Assembly: GCA_012522575.1 (NCBI GenBank)
Contig: JAAYKE010000070.1
Coordinates: 1 to 41,265 of the forward strand
DNA: 41,265 bases
From: Armatimonadota bacterium
GTDB lineage: Bacteria > Armatimonadota > UBA5829
Direction: 5' to 3'
How positions within the stretch are numbered: the stretch's first letter is position 1; each line of letters starts with the position of its first letter. The position numbers and the translations under genes were made by a program. Below are positions 15,442 to 25,844 of the stretch, in pieces. Below the pieces are notes generated by a model. It saw nothing but the letters and a program-made list of their open reading frames with translations, had not been told where the DNA came from and did no database searches.

Positions 15442-18400
15442 GTGAAACCAGCAGTGCGCACTCTATTTCTTTTCATTATAATCTGCCTTGCAGCCTCGTA
15501 TGCCTGCGCATCCGTTCTGTCATCTGACGCCAAACAGCCCGAAGTAAAATATGCTCCAGACAAAATCATTGTAGCATTCAAAAGTAACGCTTCGGGAGCT
15601 ATGCGGGCGCATAGCACGGCCTCGGTTGCAGTCAATGCCCTTAATTCACGCTTTCGTGTCACTTCCATTGAGCCATTATACTCGACGAAGGCGCTGAAGA
15701 CGATGGCCGTATCGAGTATGCGCGCCAATTCTGAGGGTGTATATATATTCAAGCTCGCGCCAGGCTCCAATGCGATGGATGCTGCGAAGGAATATGCGAA
15801 ACTGCCCGAGGTGCGATATGCAGAACCTAGCTACATCAGAAGGATAATGCGCACCGACCCGAACGATACATACTGGTCAACTTCCGGCTCGTGGGGACAG
15901 AGCTATAGAGATCAATGGGATATGGAGATTATGCGATGCCCGGATGCCTGGGATATTCAAACCGGCAGCGCATCAACGGTAATCGCCGTTATAGACAGCG
16001 GCATCGACTATAATCACCCGGATATCACAGATAATCTATGGGTCAATACCGGCGAGATACCGGGCAACGGCATAGATGATGACGCAAACGGGTTCATTGA
16101 CGACTATTACGGCTATGACTTTTGCAATGAAGACCCTGACCCTATGGATGATAACGGCCACGGAACCCACGTATCCGGCACGATCGGCGCGGTTGGCAAT
16201 AACTCGGTCGGGATAAGCGGAGTCAACTGGAATTGCAGCATTATGTAGCTTAAGATACTGGACTCCAGCGGCAACGGGGAGGACGCGGACCTTGCAAGGG
16301 CGATTATCTATGCTGCCGATATGGGCGCGCATATAATCAATATGAGCCTGGGAGGGGATGAGTATTCTCAGACCATTCACGACGCATTCGCCTATGCGCA
16401 CGCCGAACGCGGTTGCACGCTGGTGATCGCAGCAGGCAATGGAAGCAAGGACATCACCGGCACATATCCCGCCTGGGACAACCTGTGCCTGACGGTAGCC
16501 GCCAGCGATCAGAACGATAATAAATGCGGTTTTTCTAATACGGGTGTCAAAATATCGGTTGCCGCTCCCGGCGGCGGGCCGAACGGCTCTAATCCGCCAT
16601 GCGCACAGTATAATTGCCTTTCTCTGCGAGCAGTAAAAACAGATCGACTCCCCGCAAGCTGCGGGCCAGGAGTCGGGATTATCGGCGAGGATTATTATCG
16701 ACTCTCCGGCACATCCATGTCCTGCCCGCACGTTGCCGGGCTTGCAGCTTTGATACTTGCGCAGAATCCCACATGGACAAATGAGCAAATCCGCCAGGCA
16801 ATTCAGATGAGGGCGGACGATATTTTGAATGCGGGATTCGATATTAAGTCGGGTTTCGGGCGAATTAACGCCTACGCTTCCATCACGTCGCCCGAGCCTC
16901 TCGAAGCGCTGATAACCAGCCCATTCAACGGCGCCAGGCTGTGGGGTCGAAATATGATCAACGGCATAGCCGCAGAGCCGGGCTTCAGCAGCTTTACAAT
17001 TGACTATGGCGCAGGCCGCGAGCCGTCGAACTGGACACATATATACACCGGCTCGACTCCGGTAATCAACGGCCCGTTGGCTGCCTGGGATCCTAATCAA
17101 CTTGGGCCAGGGCTTTACACTCTCAGGCTGAGAACAACCGGCTCAGGCGCGGAGCTTGATGCGGAGTATCGCATGGAGGTGATGATAGATTCGCCGATAG
17201 GATCAGGACACTACACCGAGCTTTTTGTCTCCGGTTCTGCGTTTGACCTCGATAATCTATCCATACAGTTTACTCCTGATGGGTCGTCCGGGTTCTATTC
17301 TTTGTGCTTAACGGATATAACCGAACTGCCGACTGATCCCTCCGGCGGCGCTCCGCTGCAGTTGGAGGATGATGACTACGCGGAAGTTATTCTTGATTCC
17401 GGCGCACAGGTCTCGATATACGGCAAGTCCAGAGATAGGTTTTATGTAGGCAGCAATGGATATATCACATTTGACGCAGGGGACACGAGTTGGTCGGAGA
17501 GCATCTATCAGCACTTCTCATTGCCGCGTATCTCCGCGTTGTTTGATGATCTGTCGCCAACGGAAGGTTCGGTCAGTTGGAAGCAGCTTGATGATCGCGC
17601 AGTAGTCACCTACTTTGAAGTGCCCGTATATGGCGATTCTGAAGGCAGCACTTTTCAGGTGGAAATGTTTTACGATGGCAGGATCGTGATCTCATATCTC
17701 GGCATTAGCATAGATGATGGCCTTGTGGGACTATCGGAAGGGGACGGCGAACCTTACGAATTTCTGGCAAGCGACCTTTCGAGGTACGATCCCTGCGGCG
17801 TTATCAGCAGAGATGTCGAGTTAGTCAGTCCAAATGGCGGGGAATATTTCGAGCCTGGAGCTATCGTGCAGATACAATGGAACGCTTCGGGCAGCGGATG
17901 GGAGCCGGGCGATACCGTCAGCCTGCTGTATAGCGATGGATCTGAAAACTGGATCGTTGTGCCGAACGCCGGCGGCCTTGCATATAGCACAGGCTCATTT
18001 AACTGGGATACGGCGGCCTCACCACTGCAGCAGTCCGACCAATACAAGATACGCGTCGAATATGACGCCGACACTTCCATCTTTGACGTTAGCGATGATA
18101 ACTTTGCAATAGCAACCGACAATGCCAAACCGACTATTTTGCACACGCCATTGGCCGATGCCAAAAATCAGGCAGGGCCATATTACGTATGCGCGAAGGT
18201 GACCGATAACTATGGAGTGGATAGCGTCACCCTGTTCTGGTCGAAAAACGGCTCTGCGTTTGCTCAGTTCGATATGTCGGCTGCCGCATATCCTGACGAA
18301 TATTGCGCTTCTATCCCCGGGCCGAGCGAGGTCGGGGATCAGTATTGTTACTATATTGAAGCCCGCGACTCGTCATCCGCTCACAACCTGTCCCGCAGCC

Positions 18401-20112
18401 CGACTGAAGATGCATATTGTTTCAATATACTCGACTGCAAACCAGCCCTGCCGGCTGACCCTGTGCCGACAGATGAATCGACTGATGTGTCGATCAATGC
18501 CATATTGAGCTGGACGCAGCCTGAGGATACTCTCAATGTTGTGAATGGTGGTTTTGAGACCGGAGATTTTGCAGGCTGGTCGATAGCAACAGGAATGGGA
18601 TATTTCGATCCGTGGATCGTGGCAACAGGTGAAGAATTGTCGTCGCTGGAAAGCGGATTTCCGTTTGAAGGCGTCTACTTTGCTCGAAATGGATTTGACG
18701 GGCAGGCCGGACAATACTGCGATCTGTATCAAGAGATAACAATACCGAGCTGGGTAAGTTCGCTGGCGTTGCGATGGAGCGATCGCTTGCAGTGGGATAT
18801 TACATATAACGCCACCAAGCCGCGCACCTATGAGGTGACTCTGCAACCCGTCGGAGGGGGCGTCTCGATTGCCACTCTATACTCGATTGATCTGGAACCG
18901 ATGACCTTCGGGGATACCGGATATGTGACACATACTGTCGATCTTTTGGCTTTGGCTCCCGACATAATCGGCAAGACCGTTAGAATCAACTTCCATCAAT
19001 CGGTTCTTGAGAGCTATACCGGTCCCGCTCAATTAGATCTGGATGCGATCTCGTTGATATTGGAACCCGTAGCCCAAAGCCATCAACCTGCAAGCTCAAG
19101 AGGCATGTCTTATAGCTCAAATACGACAGAAAGAGTCAGCTATGAAATGCTGAGAGCCGAGAAACTGGTCGCCATCTCTTGTAATGAGAATACATATTCC
19201 CCGTCCGTAAGCCCGCACGATCTGCAGGTACAACAATCTGCGACCGCGTTTGATGTGTTATTCGGAAAATCGCCGGATGCGATGTCTTTGGCAGCAATGG
19301 GATTGAACGTATCCTCGTTTGACCCTGGGCCGCTGGACAGGAGCGCGAAATACTATTGGAGCATAATTGCGCATAACAGTTGCGGAAGCATTCAGGGGCC
19401 GATATGGTCATTTGCTACCGAATCTGCGCCGATAACCAAGCCTGCCGATGGAACGTTCATACAACTGCCGCAGGTAGCTGTAACCTCGGCAAACCCGGAT
19501 TTCTTCTATGTGGAGACCGCAAATCGTGAGTCCGGAATCAGAGTGGAGAAGATCGCTCATGGGCTGAATATCGGCTCAGTAATCAACATCGGCGGCATTC
19601 TCAGGACGAACTCCAATTTTGAGCGTTATATAGAGGATGCCGACATAACCAACGCGCCCATAACCATGCTTATCGAGCCTCTCGGCATAGTGAATAAGAG
19701 CGTAGGCGGAGGGGATTGGTTCTACAATCCATCGACCGGCGCAGGACAACGGGGCATAGATGGATGCAGCGGGTTAAATAATATTGGTATTTTAGTAAGC
19801 ATTTGGGGCAAAGTAACGGAGAGAGGACGACATTGGTTCTACGTCGACGATGGGTCTCGCGTGGCAGACGGGACAGGCATCGTCGGCATATATTGCGAGG
19901 TCCCGGAAGGCGTTGCGACGCCGCTTGTCGGTGATTTTGTAAAGGTGACCGGCATTTCAAGCTGCGAACTGTACGATGGCTCTCTGGTCAGCGTAATTGC
20001 CGTGCGGCGTTCTGATGATATTTATAATTCGTCGGTCGGCATCACAGCCAATTCAGCGCCGGGCTCATATTTGACACCTATGAATATGCGGCCTCGAGAT
20101 AAAACAAAATAA
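15442..20112 (+). CDS. Large secreted subtilisin-like (S8) protease interrupted by an in-frame TAG
   Basis: One reading frame of 1556 codons is broken only by TAG at 16246-16248 (codon 269). It begins at GTG with a GGTGAGG site and a signal peptide (LFLFIIICLAASYACA), then an inhibitor-like prodomain (about 30-130). Catalytic residues are Asp185 (VIAVIDSGID), His240 (NGHGTHVSG), oxyanion Asn333 (AAGNGS) and Ser425 (SGTSMSCPHVAGLAAL). The TAG falls between His and Ser, inside SIM-stop-LKILDSSGNG, where subtilases normally have one ordinary residue. Beyond residue ~490 come several beta-sandwich modules, a VNGGFETGDFAGWS carbohydrate-binding-like region and C-terminal OB-like units (WGKVTERGRHWFYVDDGS). 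Either the gene is newly broken, the stop is read through, or the base is an error. Starts for a separate downstream product (ATG 16321) would lack Asp and His. Confidence 0.85.
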
Positions 20113-20116
20113 ACAT

Positions 20117-20145
20117 TTGACAACTCATATTCTTGCTATTATAGT
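20117..20145 (+). promoter_or_regulatory. Sigma-70 promoter of the GerMN/amidase gene
   Basis: Perfect TTGACA (20117-20122), a 17-nt spacer and TATAGT (20140-20145). It begins 4 nt after the protease stop. The leader holds a CCCGGA/TCCGGG hairpin (20166-20187) before the AGGAGG site. Confidence 0.7.
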
Positions 20146-20209
20146 GCAGATGCTATTGTTTGTCTCCCGGATACCGTAGGTTCCGGGACAGTGTTACAGG
20201 AGGACACTC

Positions 20210-23200
20210 ATGAAAAGGCCTGCCTCGTGTTGGAAGGCGCCGGTATTATTGGCGCTTGTATTCTTGCTTTGCGCAGGAATTGCCAATGCCGCTACTGTTC
20301 AAGTTCGGTTTTGGCAAAATGATCAGCTTTTTATCGTGTATCGAGAGGCTCCGGCTGGAACAGCCCCTGCCGAAGCGGCGATCCGCGCTCTTGTAGCCGG
20401 TCCGACCGTCGAAGAGGCTGCCGTGGGCATCAAATCTATGATTCCGTATGGCGTCAGCATAGTCAAACTATCGGTGACTGAAACGGCCGCGGAAATTGAT
20501 CTATCCGCCGGAGTCGTAAGCGGTCTCAGTGAGGCCGGATTGACAGACATTTTCCATCAATTCCGAGCTACGCTTGGAGATTTTCCTGCAATCACGAGCA
20601 TCAAACTGACCTCAAAGGGCAAACCGCTGGGGTCCTACCTGTCTAAAACAGCCGTTGTTGGACAGCCTGCGGCTCCTTTGGTAAAGACTAACGCCGTGGG
20701 ACTTGCAGGCAAGAAGATTTGCGTTGGGCCTTCTCATGGCAAGTTTTGGAACGGCGGCGGCTGGTATTGGCAGAGAGCATTGACCTGCGGCTGGGGCGAG
20801 GCTGCACTCGAAGACATGCTCAGCACCAAGCTGGTCTCTTTGCTCGGTCAGTATCTGACACAGGACGGAGCTACAGTCGTTTATCCAAGACAGATGGACC
20901 TCAACGACTGCTGCCACACTGAGACTGGTCTGCATTGGCATAAGATGTGTGCGCAGTCATGGCTGAAGCACGCAGGGCTGCCCGGCAGCGTCTGGGCGAG
21001 CGCTAGTGGTAACTACGGCGCTGAAACTGCAGTTGATCGCTCCAGTGACGATATCCGCGCCAGGCCGCTTTATGCCGATTACACCAACTCGGACATATAT
21101 ATTGCTCATCATACCAACGCTGGCGGGTCGGGCACTGCAACCGGAACTGAGACATACCGAGACAGCCAGATGGCTAATCAGCAGTATGTTACTGCGAGCC
21201 TCAATCTCGCAACCGCGGTTCAGAACAACGTCGTGAGCGCAATTCGCTCCGCGTTCGATGAAGAGCCGAGCTGGGCTAACCGCGGAGTCAAGGACTCTGC
21301 TGCCGGATTCGGCGAGATTCGCGTTCCTTCGCGCCCGGCGATTCTAATCGAGCTTGGGTTCCACGACGACTGCACCAGAGACGCCCTTTATATGACACAA
21401 GACCACTTCTTCAATTCCGTCGCGGAATGGGGTCTGTATAAAGGAATCTGCGAGTATTTCGGCAATACGCCAACCTGGGATAAGTATTCATGTGAGTATG
21501 TTTCGGATACTATTCCGGCAACGATGAACCCGAAACAGGTTTATAACTGCTCCGTCACTCTGCGGAACCGTGGCGTGGCCTGGTATAGCGCAAGAGGTTT
21601 CAGGCTTGTTGCGACCGGCAACAACGACTCGTGGTTCAAGAGCGTTTCTTTTGTCAATTCACCAAACGGAATCAAGCCGGGTGAGACAGCTACGTTTAAC
21701 TTCCAGTTGACCGGCCCGGTTGTGGGCGGCGTGCGCAAGACCGAATGGAGAATGGCTCGAAACGGATACAGCGCCGGATTTGGCCCTACCATTACTAAGA
21801 TGGTTGATGCGGGAACGGTGGTAGATAACGATCCGCCGACCGTGCCGACCAATCTGCACTCGACAGCGGCAACCACCGTCACCATTTCACTTGCGTGGAA
21901 TGCTTCGACGGACGTGTACAGCGAAGTTTCAGGATATACTGTATATCGCAACGGTAGCGCGGTTGCGACGGTAACAGGCACCGCATTCACCGATACCGGT
22001 CTGACACACGGCACAACCTACACCTACGAAGTAGACGCTTTCGACGCATTTAATAATAGATCAGCCAAGTGCGCTGCAATTCAGGCGTCCACAGTGGAAG
22101 ACGGCGAAGCTCCGACAGTGCCGGGCAACCTGCGCACTACTGCGGTAAATGCCAACAACGTTGCGCTCGCGTGGGACGCATCGACCGACAATATCGGCGT
22201 GACCGGTTATACGGTCTATCGCAACGGTGCGGCTATAGCAAGCATCGCTGCAACCACCTACAACGATACCGGAGTGACCCAGAGCAGCAGCTACACGTAT
22301 CAAGTAGATGCTTATGACGCGGCGGGCAATCGCTCTGCCAAGAGCAATACAGTCGCGGTCAATACTCCGATTCTTGCCACCTGGGGTCCCTATTCTCTGA
22401 CCCAGGGCGGAACGATCTACTATCCGAGTTACTTTAACTCTACTTACACCACAGGGTGGTATACGACCACGGAGGGCACAGGAGCAGCCAGGACGGTGCT
22501 TAAGGCGACTGACGCCCAGATGGCGACTATGCCTGCGCAGAATCTGGTCAACGGCGCTAAATTTACTGTTCAGTATCAGGTATCCGGAACATACAGCCCT
22601 TCCGCGAACAACCCTTTGAACATCTACAGGGTAACCAGAGATTGGACGAACGGCTCTATACTCTGGAACGCGCCGTGGGCTAGTGCCGGAGGAGATTATG
22701 CCTCTGTCGGTACCGCCTCTCAACCTGTCACAGCGCTGGCGGACGGGACTGTGTTTACATTTAATGTCAGTGGAACCAATGGCTGGTTCCCGTATGGCGT
22801 GTTGATGAAGGGCGACAACGAATCGGGCATCACTTACAGGAAGAAGTGGATTACCAACAGCGGAACTCTTTCTGTAAACTACGTGCCACCGACTCCGACG
22901 ATCAGAACGTGGGCGTATCTTGGGCATTATGCTCAGGGCACAACTAATGACCATGCGCTGCGCGTCAACACGGACCATGTTTCCGGAACGTATGGCGAGA
23001 TACCGATCACCGAGGCTAATATAGCTCCGTGTGCATCGAACGGCGCCTCCGGGCCGAGCTATGGCAACAGCTATGGCGCGTTCAAGTGGAAGAAGGGCAC
23101 GTCAGAAAACGACGTCTGCAGCCTGCTTCAGCCGTCGTTCTATAACGCATCGGCAGTTGACAATGGCACCACCTATGCGGCCACATACGTTTATAACAGT

Positions 23201-24061
23201 GGCGCGCAGGTAACTAACGCATATCTGTTCATAGGATCTGACGACGGTGTCAAGGTCTACTTGAACGGAGCTTTGGTCGGCAGTTATACAGCCGGCCGCG
23301 GTTGTGTAGCGGACAACGATATGTATGGCCCGGTCACCATTAAGAGTGGCTGGAACAGACTGTTGGTCAAGGTCGAAAACGGCGGCGGCGCTTATGGGCT
23401 GTATGCTCGCTTCGGCTATATCAACCGCTCCGCTGTGCCGAACCTGACTGCCTATGCGGTGGATGGGACGGCTCCGACCAACCCGACTGCTTGCACGGAA
23501 GCCGGCGGCGCTGTTAATAACACGCCTCAATCAGCCGTTATCGCGCCAAGCTTCAACTGGAGTGGCGCTGCTGATCCTCAGGGAGCCGGTGAAGGCGTAT
23601 CAGGCATTCGCGGTTACAGAGTCTACTTCGGAAATGACCCCGAAGGCGCGCCATTTGACTTCCAGACCGGCGCTACGTTTGCTCCCGGAGCCAAACCTGC
23701 GGGCACATACTATCTGCGTGTAAGCACGGTGGACATGGCTCTCAACGAGTCTGAGCCACAAACGCTGTTTACATTCGTGAGACAGGAACCGCATGTGGAT
23801 TCCTACGGCATAACCAATAAAGCGGCTGTGGATGCATTGACTGCAACCGCCGCTGCGACTACCAAGTTCACCGTTTGGGGCGCTGTGACTGTGATTGATG
23901 CCAACAGCTTCGTCGTAGATGACGGATCTGGCGAGCCGATCAAGGTCCTCAAGACCGCTCACGGCTTCTCCGATGGCGACTACGTATCGGCTGCCGGAAC
24001 GCTTGATGTGAGCGGAGCGCAACCGGTGCTGACTGCATTGACGGCTAAGAAACAGAACTGA
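20210..24061 (+). CDS. Giant secreted GerMN / N-acetylmuramoyl-L-alanine amidase-like surface protein
   Basis: The 1283-residue protein has a signal peptide (LLALVFLLCAGIANA) and then a GerMN domain (about 28-145). An Amidase_3 domain (about 165-435) follows, with candidate zinc and catalytic residues His176 (GPSHG), Glu197 (GEAALE), His300/His301 (IAHHTNAGG) and Glu381 (IELGFHDD). Next are an Ig-like region (440-540), two fibronectin III domains (about 541-720, both with TVPxNL and YTVYRNG), a DNRLRE-like beta domain (722-895), a PA14-like domain (900-1080, LFIGSDDGVKVYLNGALVG), another FN3-like unit and a C-terminal OB-like module (VWGAVTVIDANSFVVDDGSG). Amidases cut the bond between muramic acid and L-alanine. 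The metal site departs from the standard DPGHGG, so activity on peptidoglycan is probable but not certain. The tail suggests cell-surface or matrix binding. Confidence 0.82.
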   Translation: MKRPASCWKAPVLLALVFLLCAGIANAATVQVRFWQNDQLFIVYREAPAGTAPAEAAIRALVAGPTVEEAAVGIKSMIPYGVSIVKLSVTETAAEIDLSAGVVSGLSEAGLTDIFHQFRATLGDFPAITSIKLTSKGKPLGSYLSKTAVVGQPAAPLVKTNAVGLAGKKICVGPSHGKFWNGGGWYWQRALTCGWGEAALEDMLSTKLVSLLGQYLTQDGATVVYPRQMDLNDCCHTETGLHWHKMCAQSWLKHAGLPGSVWASASGNYGAETAVDRSSDDIRARPLYADYTNSDIYIAHHTNAGGSGTATGTETYRDSQMANQQYVTASLNLATAVQNNVVSAIRSAFDEEPSWANRGVKDSAAGFGEIRVPSRPAILIELGFHDDCTRDALYMTQDHFFNSVAEWGLYKGICEYFGNTPTWDKYSCEYVSDTIPATMNPKQVYNCSVTLRNRGVAWYSARGFRLVATGNNDSWFKSVSFVNSPNGIKPGETATFNFQLTGPVVGGVRKTEWRMARNGYSAGFGPTITKMVDAGTVVDNDPPTVPTNLHSTAATTVTISLAWNASTDVYSEVSGYTVYRNGSAVATVTGTAFTDTGLTHGTTYTYEVDAFDAFNNRSAKCAAIQASTVEDGEAPTVPGNLRTTAVNANNVALAWDASTDNIGVTGYTVYRNGAAIASIAATTYNDTGVTQSSSYTYQVDAYDAAGNRSAKSNTVAVNTPILATWGPYSLTQGGTIYYPSYFNSTYTTGWYTTTEGTGAARTVLKATDAQMATMPAQNLVNGAKFTVQYQVSGTYSPSANNPLNIYRVTRDWTNGSILWNAPWASAGGDYASVGTASQPVTALADGTVFTFNVSGTNGWFPYGVLMKGDNESGITYRKKWITNSGTLSVNYVPPTPTIRTWAYLGHYAQGTTNDHALRVNTDHVSGTYGEIPITEANIAPCASNGASGPSYGNSYGAFKWKKGTSENDVCSLLQPSFYNASAVDNGTTYAATYVYNSGAQVTNAYLFIGSDDGVKVYLNGALVGSYTAGRGCVADNDMYGPVTIKSGWNRLLVKVENGGGAYGLYARFGYINRSAVPNLTAYAVDGTAPTNPTACTEAGGAVNNTPQSAVIAPSFNWSGAADPQGAGEGVSGIRGYRVYFGNDPEGAPFDFQTGATFAPGAKPAGTYYLRVSTVDMALNESEPQTLFTFVRQEPHVDSYGITNKAAVDALTATAAATTKFTVWGAVTVIDANSFVVDDGSGEPIKVLKTAHGFSDGDYVSAAGTLDVSGAQPVLTALTAKKQN

Positions 24062-24089
24062 TCTATGCGGTCATAGCAAATGACTCTAA

Positions 24090-24122
24090 GGGGGTTGTCA
24101 GAAATGGCAGCCCCCATTGTTT
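24090..24122 (+). terminator. Intrinsic terminator after the amidase gene
   Basis: GGGGGTTG (24090-24097) pairs with CAGCCCCC (24108-24115) through one G-U pair, and ATTGTTT follows. It sits 29 nt after the stop codon. Confidence 0.6.
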
Positions 24123-24137
24123 GATGGTCAAAATGAT

Positions 24138-25556
24138 ATGATTCTTTCAATAGACCTTGGCACTTCCAAAATCTGCGCAGCGGTCATTCAAATAGACTCA
24201 GGACTGCCGCTTGCGATACGTTCGCGTAGCAACGATGCCGATGTGCCGAACCTCGCGGACGACTTGCACGAACAAGACCCATATCGTATTCGAGAGATAT
24301 GCTTCGAATTGATACGCGAGACGCTTGCCGATGAATCGGTCGCGCACAAACCCATCCAAGCAATCGCCATTTCCGGACAGATGCACGGCGTGCTGCTGGT
24401 CGATCGGTCAGTCAATCCTATAACTAACTTGATAACCTGGAGGGATCGCAGGACTGCGCGAGAGGGTGCGCCGGGCAGCATAATTGAATCGCTGGAACTG
24501 CTTGATGATGAAGCCATAAATCGGACCGGGTGCAGGCTGGCTGTCGGATATGGAGCGGCAACTCTGAGATGGCTCAATCAAAATGGAATGATCCCTCCGA
24601 ATTGCACGGCATTGACTATAGCCGGGTTCATCGCCGCATCCCTTTGTGGCAGATCCGCTATCGATGAGACACATGCAGCGAGTTGGGGAATCCTTGAGCT
24701 TGGAAAGAACCGGTGGGATCAACGCTGCACAGTCGATCTCGGGCTATTGCCAAAGCTGCTGCCTGAGATTGTCGCCTCCGGCACGCCGATGGGTGAGATT
24801 AGCGACAATATGAGAGCCGAAATTGAAACAGAAGGCCCTGCGGTGGTGTGCTCACCTGTTGGAGATTGCCAGGCAAGCGTGATTGGATGTGCGGGGTTTT
24901 CTTCCGATACGGTCGTGGTCAACTTGGGAACCGGTGCGCAAATATCAATACCGGGCGCAGTCGCTGCATATACAGATGAGTGGGACGCGTGGCCTAGGCC
25001 GTTTGGCGGATATCTGCAACTTGGGGCGGCGTTGTGCGGCGGGTGGGCGTATGCTTATCTGAGGCAGTTCTATCAACAGATAGCATGCGAAGTGTGCGGC
25101 GTTCAACTCAGCGATGAGGCTGTGTATGAGGCAATGAATGCACTGGCGGCTTCGGCTGATGTCGATGCGGGAGGGTTGATAGTCGATACTCGATTCTCTG
25201 GAACTCGTAAGGATAAACAACCAAAAGGGGCTATTGCTGGTATAAATACGTTTAACTTTAGCCCTGATAATTTGACACTTGCTTTTTTGGAAGGAATAGT
25301 TCGAGACCTGCATTCTATGCTGCTTACCTCAGGCTCCGATTGCGCGGCAAGAGTTGTTGCCAGCGGCAATGCTGTCCGAAAGAACCCCGTGCTTGGCTTG
25401 GTCATACAGCGCGTCTTCGACCGGGATTGCTTTATATCCGCCTTGCCGGAAGAAGCGGTTCGAGGAGCGGCTTATGCTGCAGCAGTCGGCGTTGGGGCTG
25501 TCGATGCGGCGGGTATTACTGCTAAGATCAGGGGATTTGTTGAGCCGATAGGCTGA
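24138..25556 (+). CDS. FGGY-family carbohydrate kinase
   Basis: About 472 residues with the two actin-like lobes of sugar kinases: ILSIDLGTSKICAAV (phosphate 1), AIAISGQMHGVLLVD, TWRDRRTAREG, the glycine motif VVVNLGTGAQISIP and VVASGNAVRKNPVLGLVIQRVF (adenosine region). The GQMHG and the ITWRDRRT phrase resemble xylulokinase and sedoheptulokinase more than glycerol kinase; the sugar cannot be fixed. ATG at 24138 gives the conserved start; an in-frame TTG at 24117 lies inside the upstream terminator. No clear ribosome site is seen. It stands alone between the amidase and the flagellar block. Confidence 0.8.
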   Translation: MILSIDLGTSKICAAVIQIDSGLPLAIRSRSNDADVPNLADDLHEQDPYRIREICFELIRETLADESVAHKPIQAIAISGQMHGVLLVDRSVNPITNLITWRDRRTAREGAPGSIIESLELLDDEAINRTGCRLAVGYGAATLRWLNQNGMIPPNCTALTIAGFIAASLCGRSAIDETHAASWGILELGKNRWDQRCTVDLGLLPKLLPEIVASGTPMGEISDNMRAEIETEGPAVVCSPVGDCQASVIGCAGFSSDTVVVNLGTGAQISIPGAVAAYTDEWDAWPRPFGGYLQLGAALCGGWAYAYLRQFYQQIACEVCGVQLSDEAVYEAMNALAASADVDAGGLIVDTRFSGTRKDKQPKGAIAGINTFNFSPDNLTLAFLEGIVRDLHSMLLTSGSDCAARVVASGNAVRKNPVLGLVIQRVFDRDCFISALPEEAVRGAAYAAAVGVGAVDAAGITAKIRGFVEPIG

Positions 25557-25560
25557 GGGG

Positions 25561-25766
25561 GAAGGGATATAAACGCGAAAGCGCGAAAAGAGCGAAAACC
25601 AGAAACGAATATAATAGTTTTTGAATGTGGCAAAGGCAATATTACTTTATCAGACAACGGACATCTGACTGCGGATATCGAAAAAAAGCAGATTTCTCAC
25701 TTCGTTCGAAATGACAATGAGGGTACGTCCTCCATCATCAACCATCCATCATCAATCATCAACCGA
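25561..25766. repeat. Degenerate repeat remnant and short CATCATCAA tract before flgF
   Basis: GCGAAAGCGCGAAAAGAGCGAAAA (25574 on), GGACATCTGACTGCGGATATCG (25659 on) and GCAGATTTCTCACTTCGTTC (25688 on) are the modules of elements A and B in decayed form. Bases 25731-25764 are a short irregular repeat of CATCATCAACC. Confidence 0.65.
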
Positions 25767-25799
25767 CAAGCGTTAACCGACAACTTCTACAAAAGACGC

Positions 25800-25827
25800 T
25801 AAAGACTATGCCATCACCTGTCGATAA
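25800..25827 (+). promoter_or_regulatory. Sigma-28 (FliA) type promoter of the flagellar operon
   Basis: TAAA (25800-25803), 16 nt and GTCGATAA (25820-25827), close to the TAAA-N15-GCCGATAA consensus. The expected start is about 10 nt before the flgF ATG, and AGGAG is within the short leader. Confidence 0.7.
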
Positions 25828-25844
25828 GTGCATAGGAGACAATT

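Noticed and set aside
15276-15770. 164-residue minus-strand ORF over the protease start
   Set aside because: It is antisense to the signal peptide and prodomain of the protease and lacks any recognisable motif or ribosome site.
16036-17100. 354-residue minus-strand ORF across the TAG site
   Set aside because: It is antisense to the catalytic domain, whose motifs are unmistakable in the plus strand.
16321-20112. Downstream half of the protease as an independent gene
   Set aside because: There is no ribosome site before ATG 16321, and the product would lack the catalytic Asp and His and a signal peptide.
22061-22978. 305-residue minus-strand ORF in the amidase gene
   Set aside because: It is the antisense shadow of the FN3 repeats; its basic, low-complexity composition is typical of such shadows.
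24117-24137. TTG start for the sugar kinase at 24117
   Set aside because: It lies within the terminator of the preceding gene and adds residues not seen before the conserved ILSIDLGTSK start.
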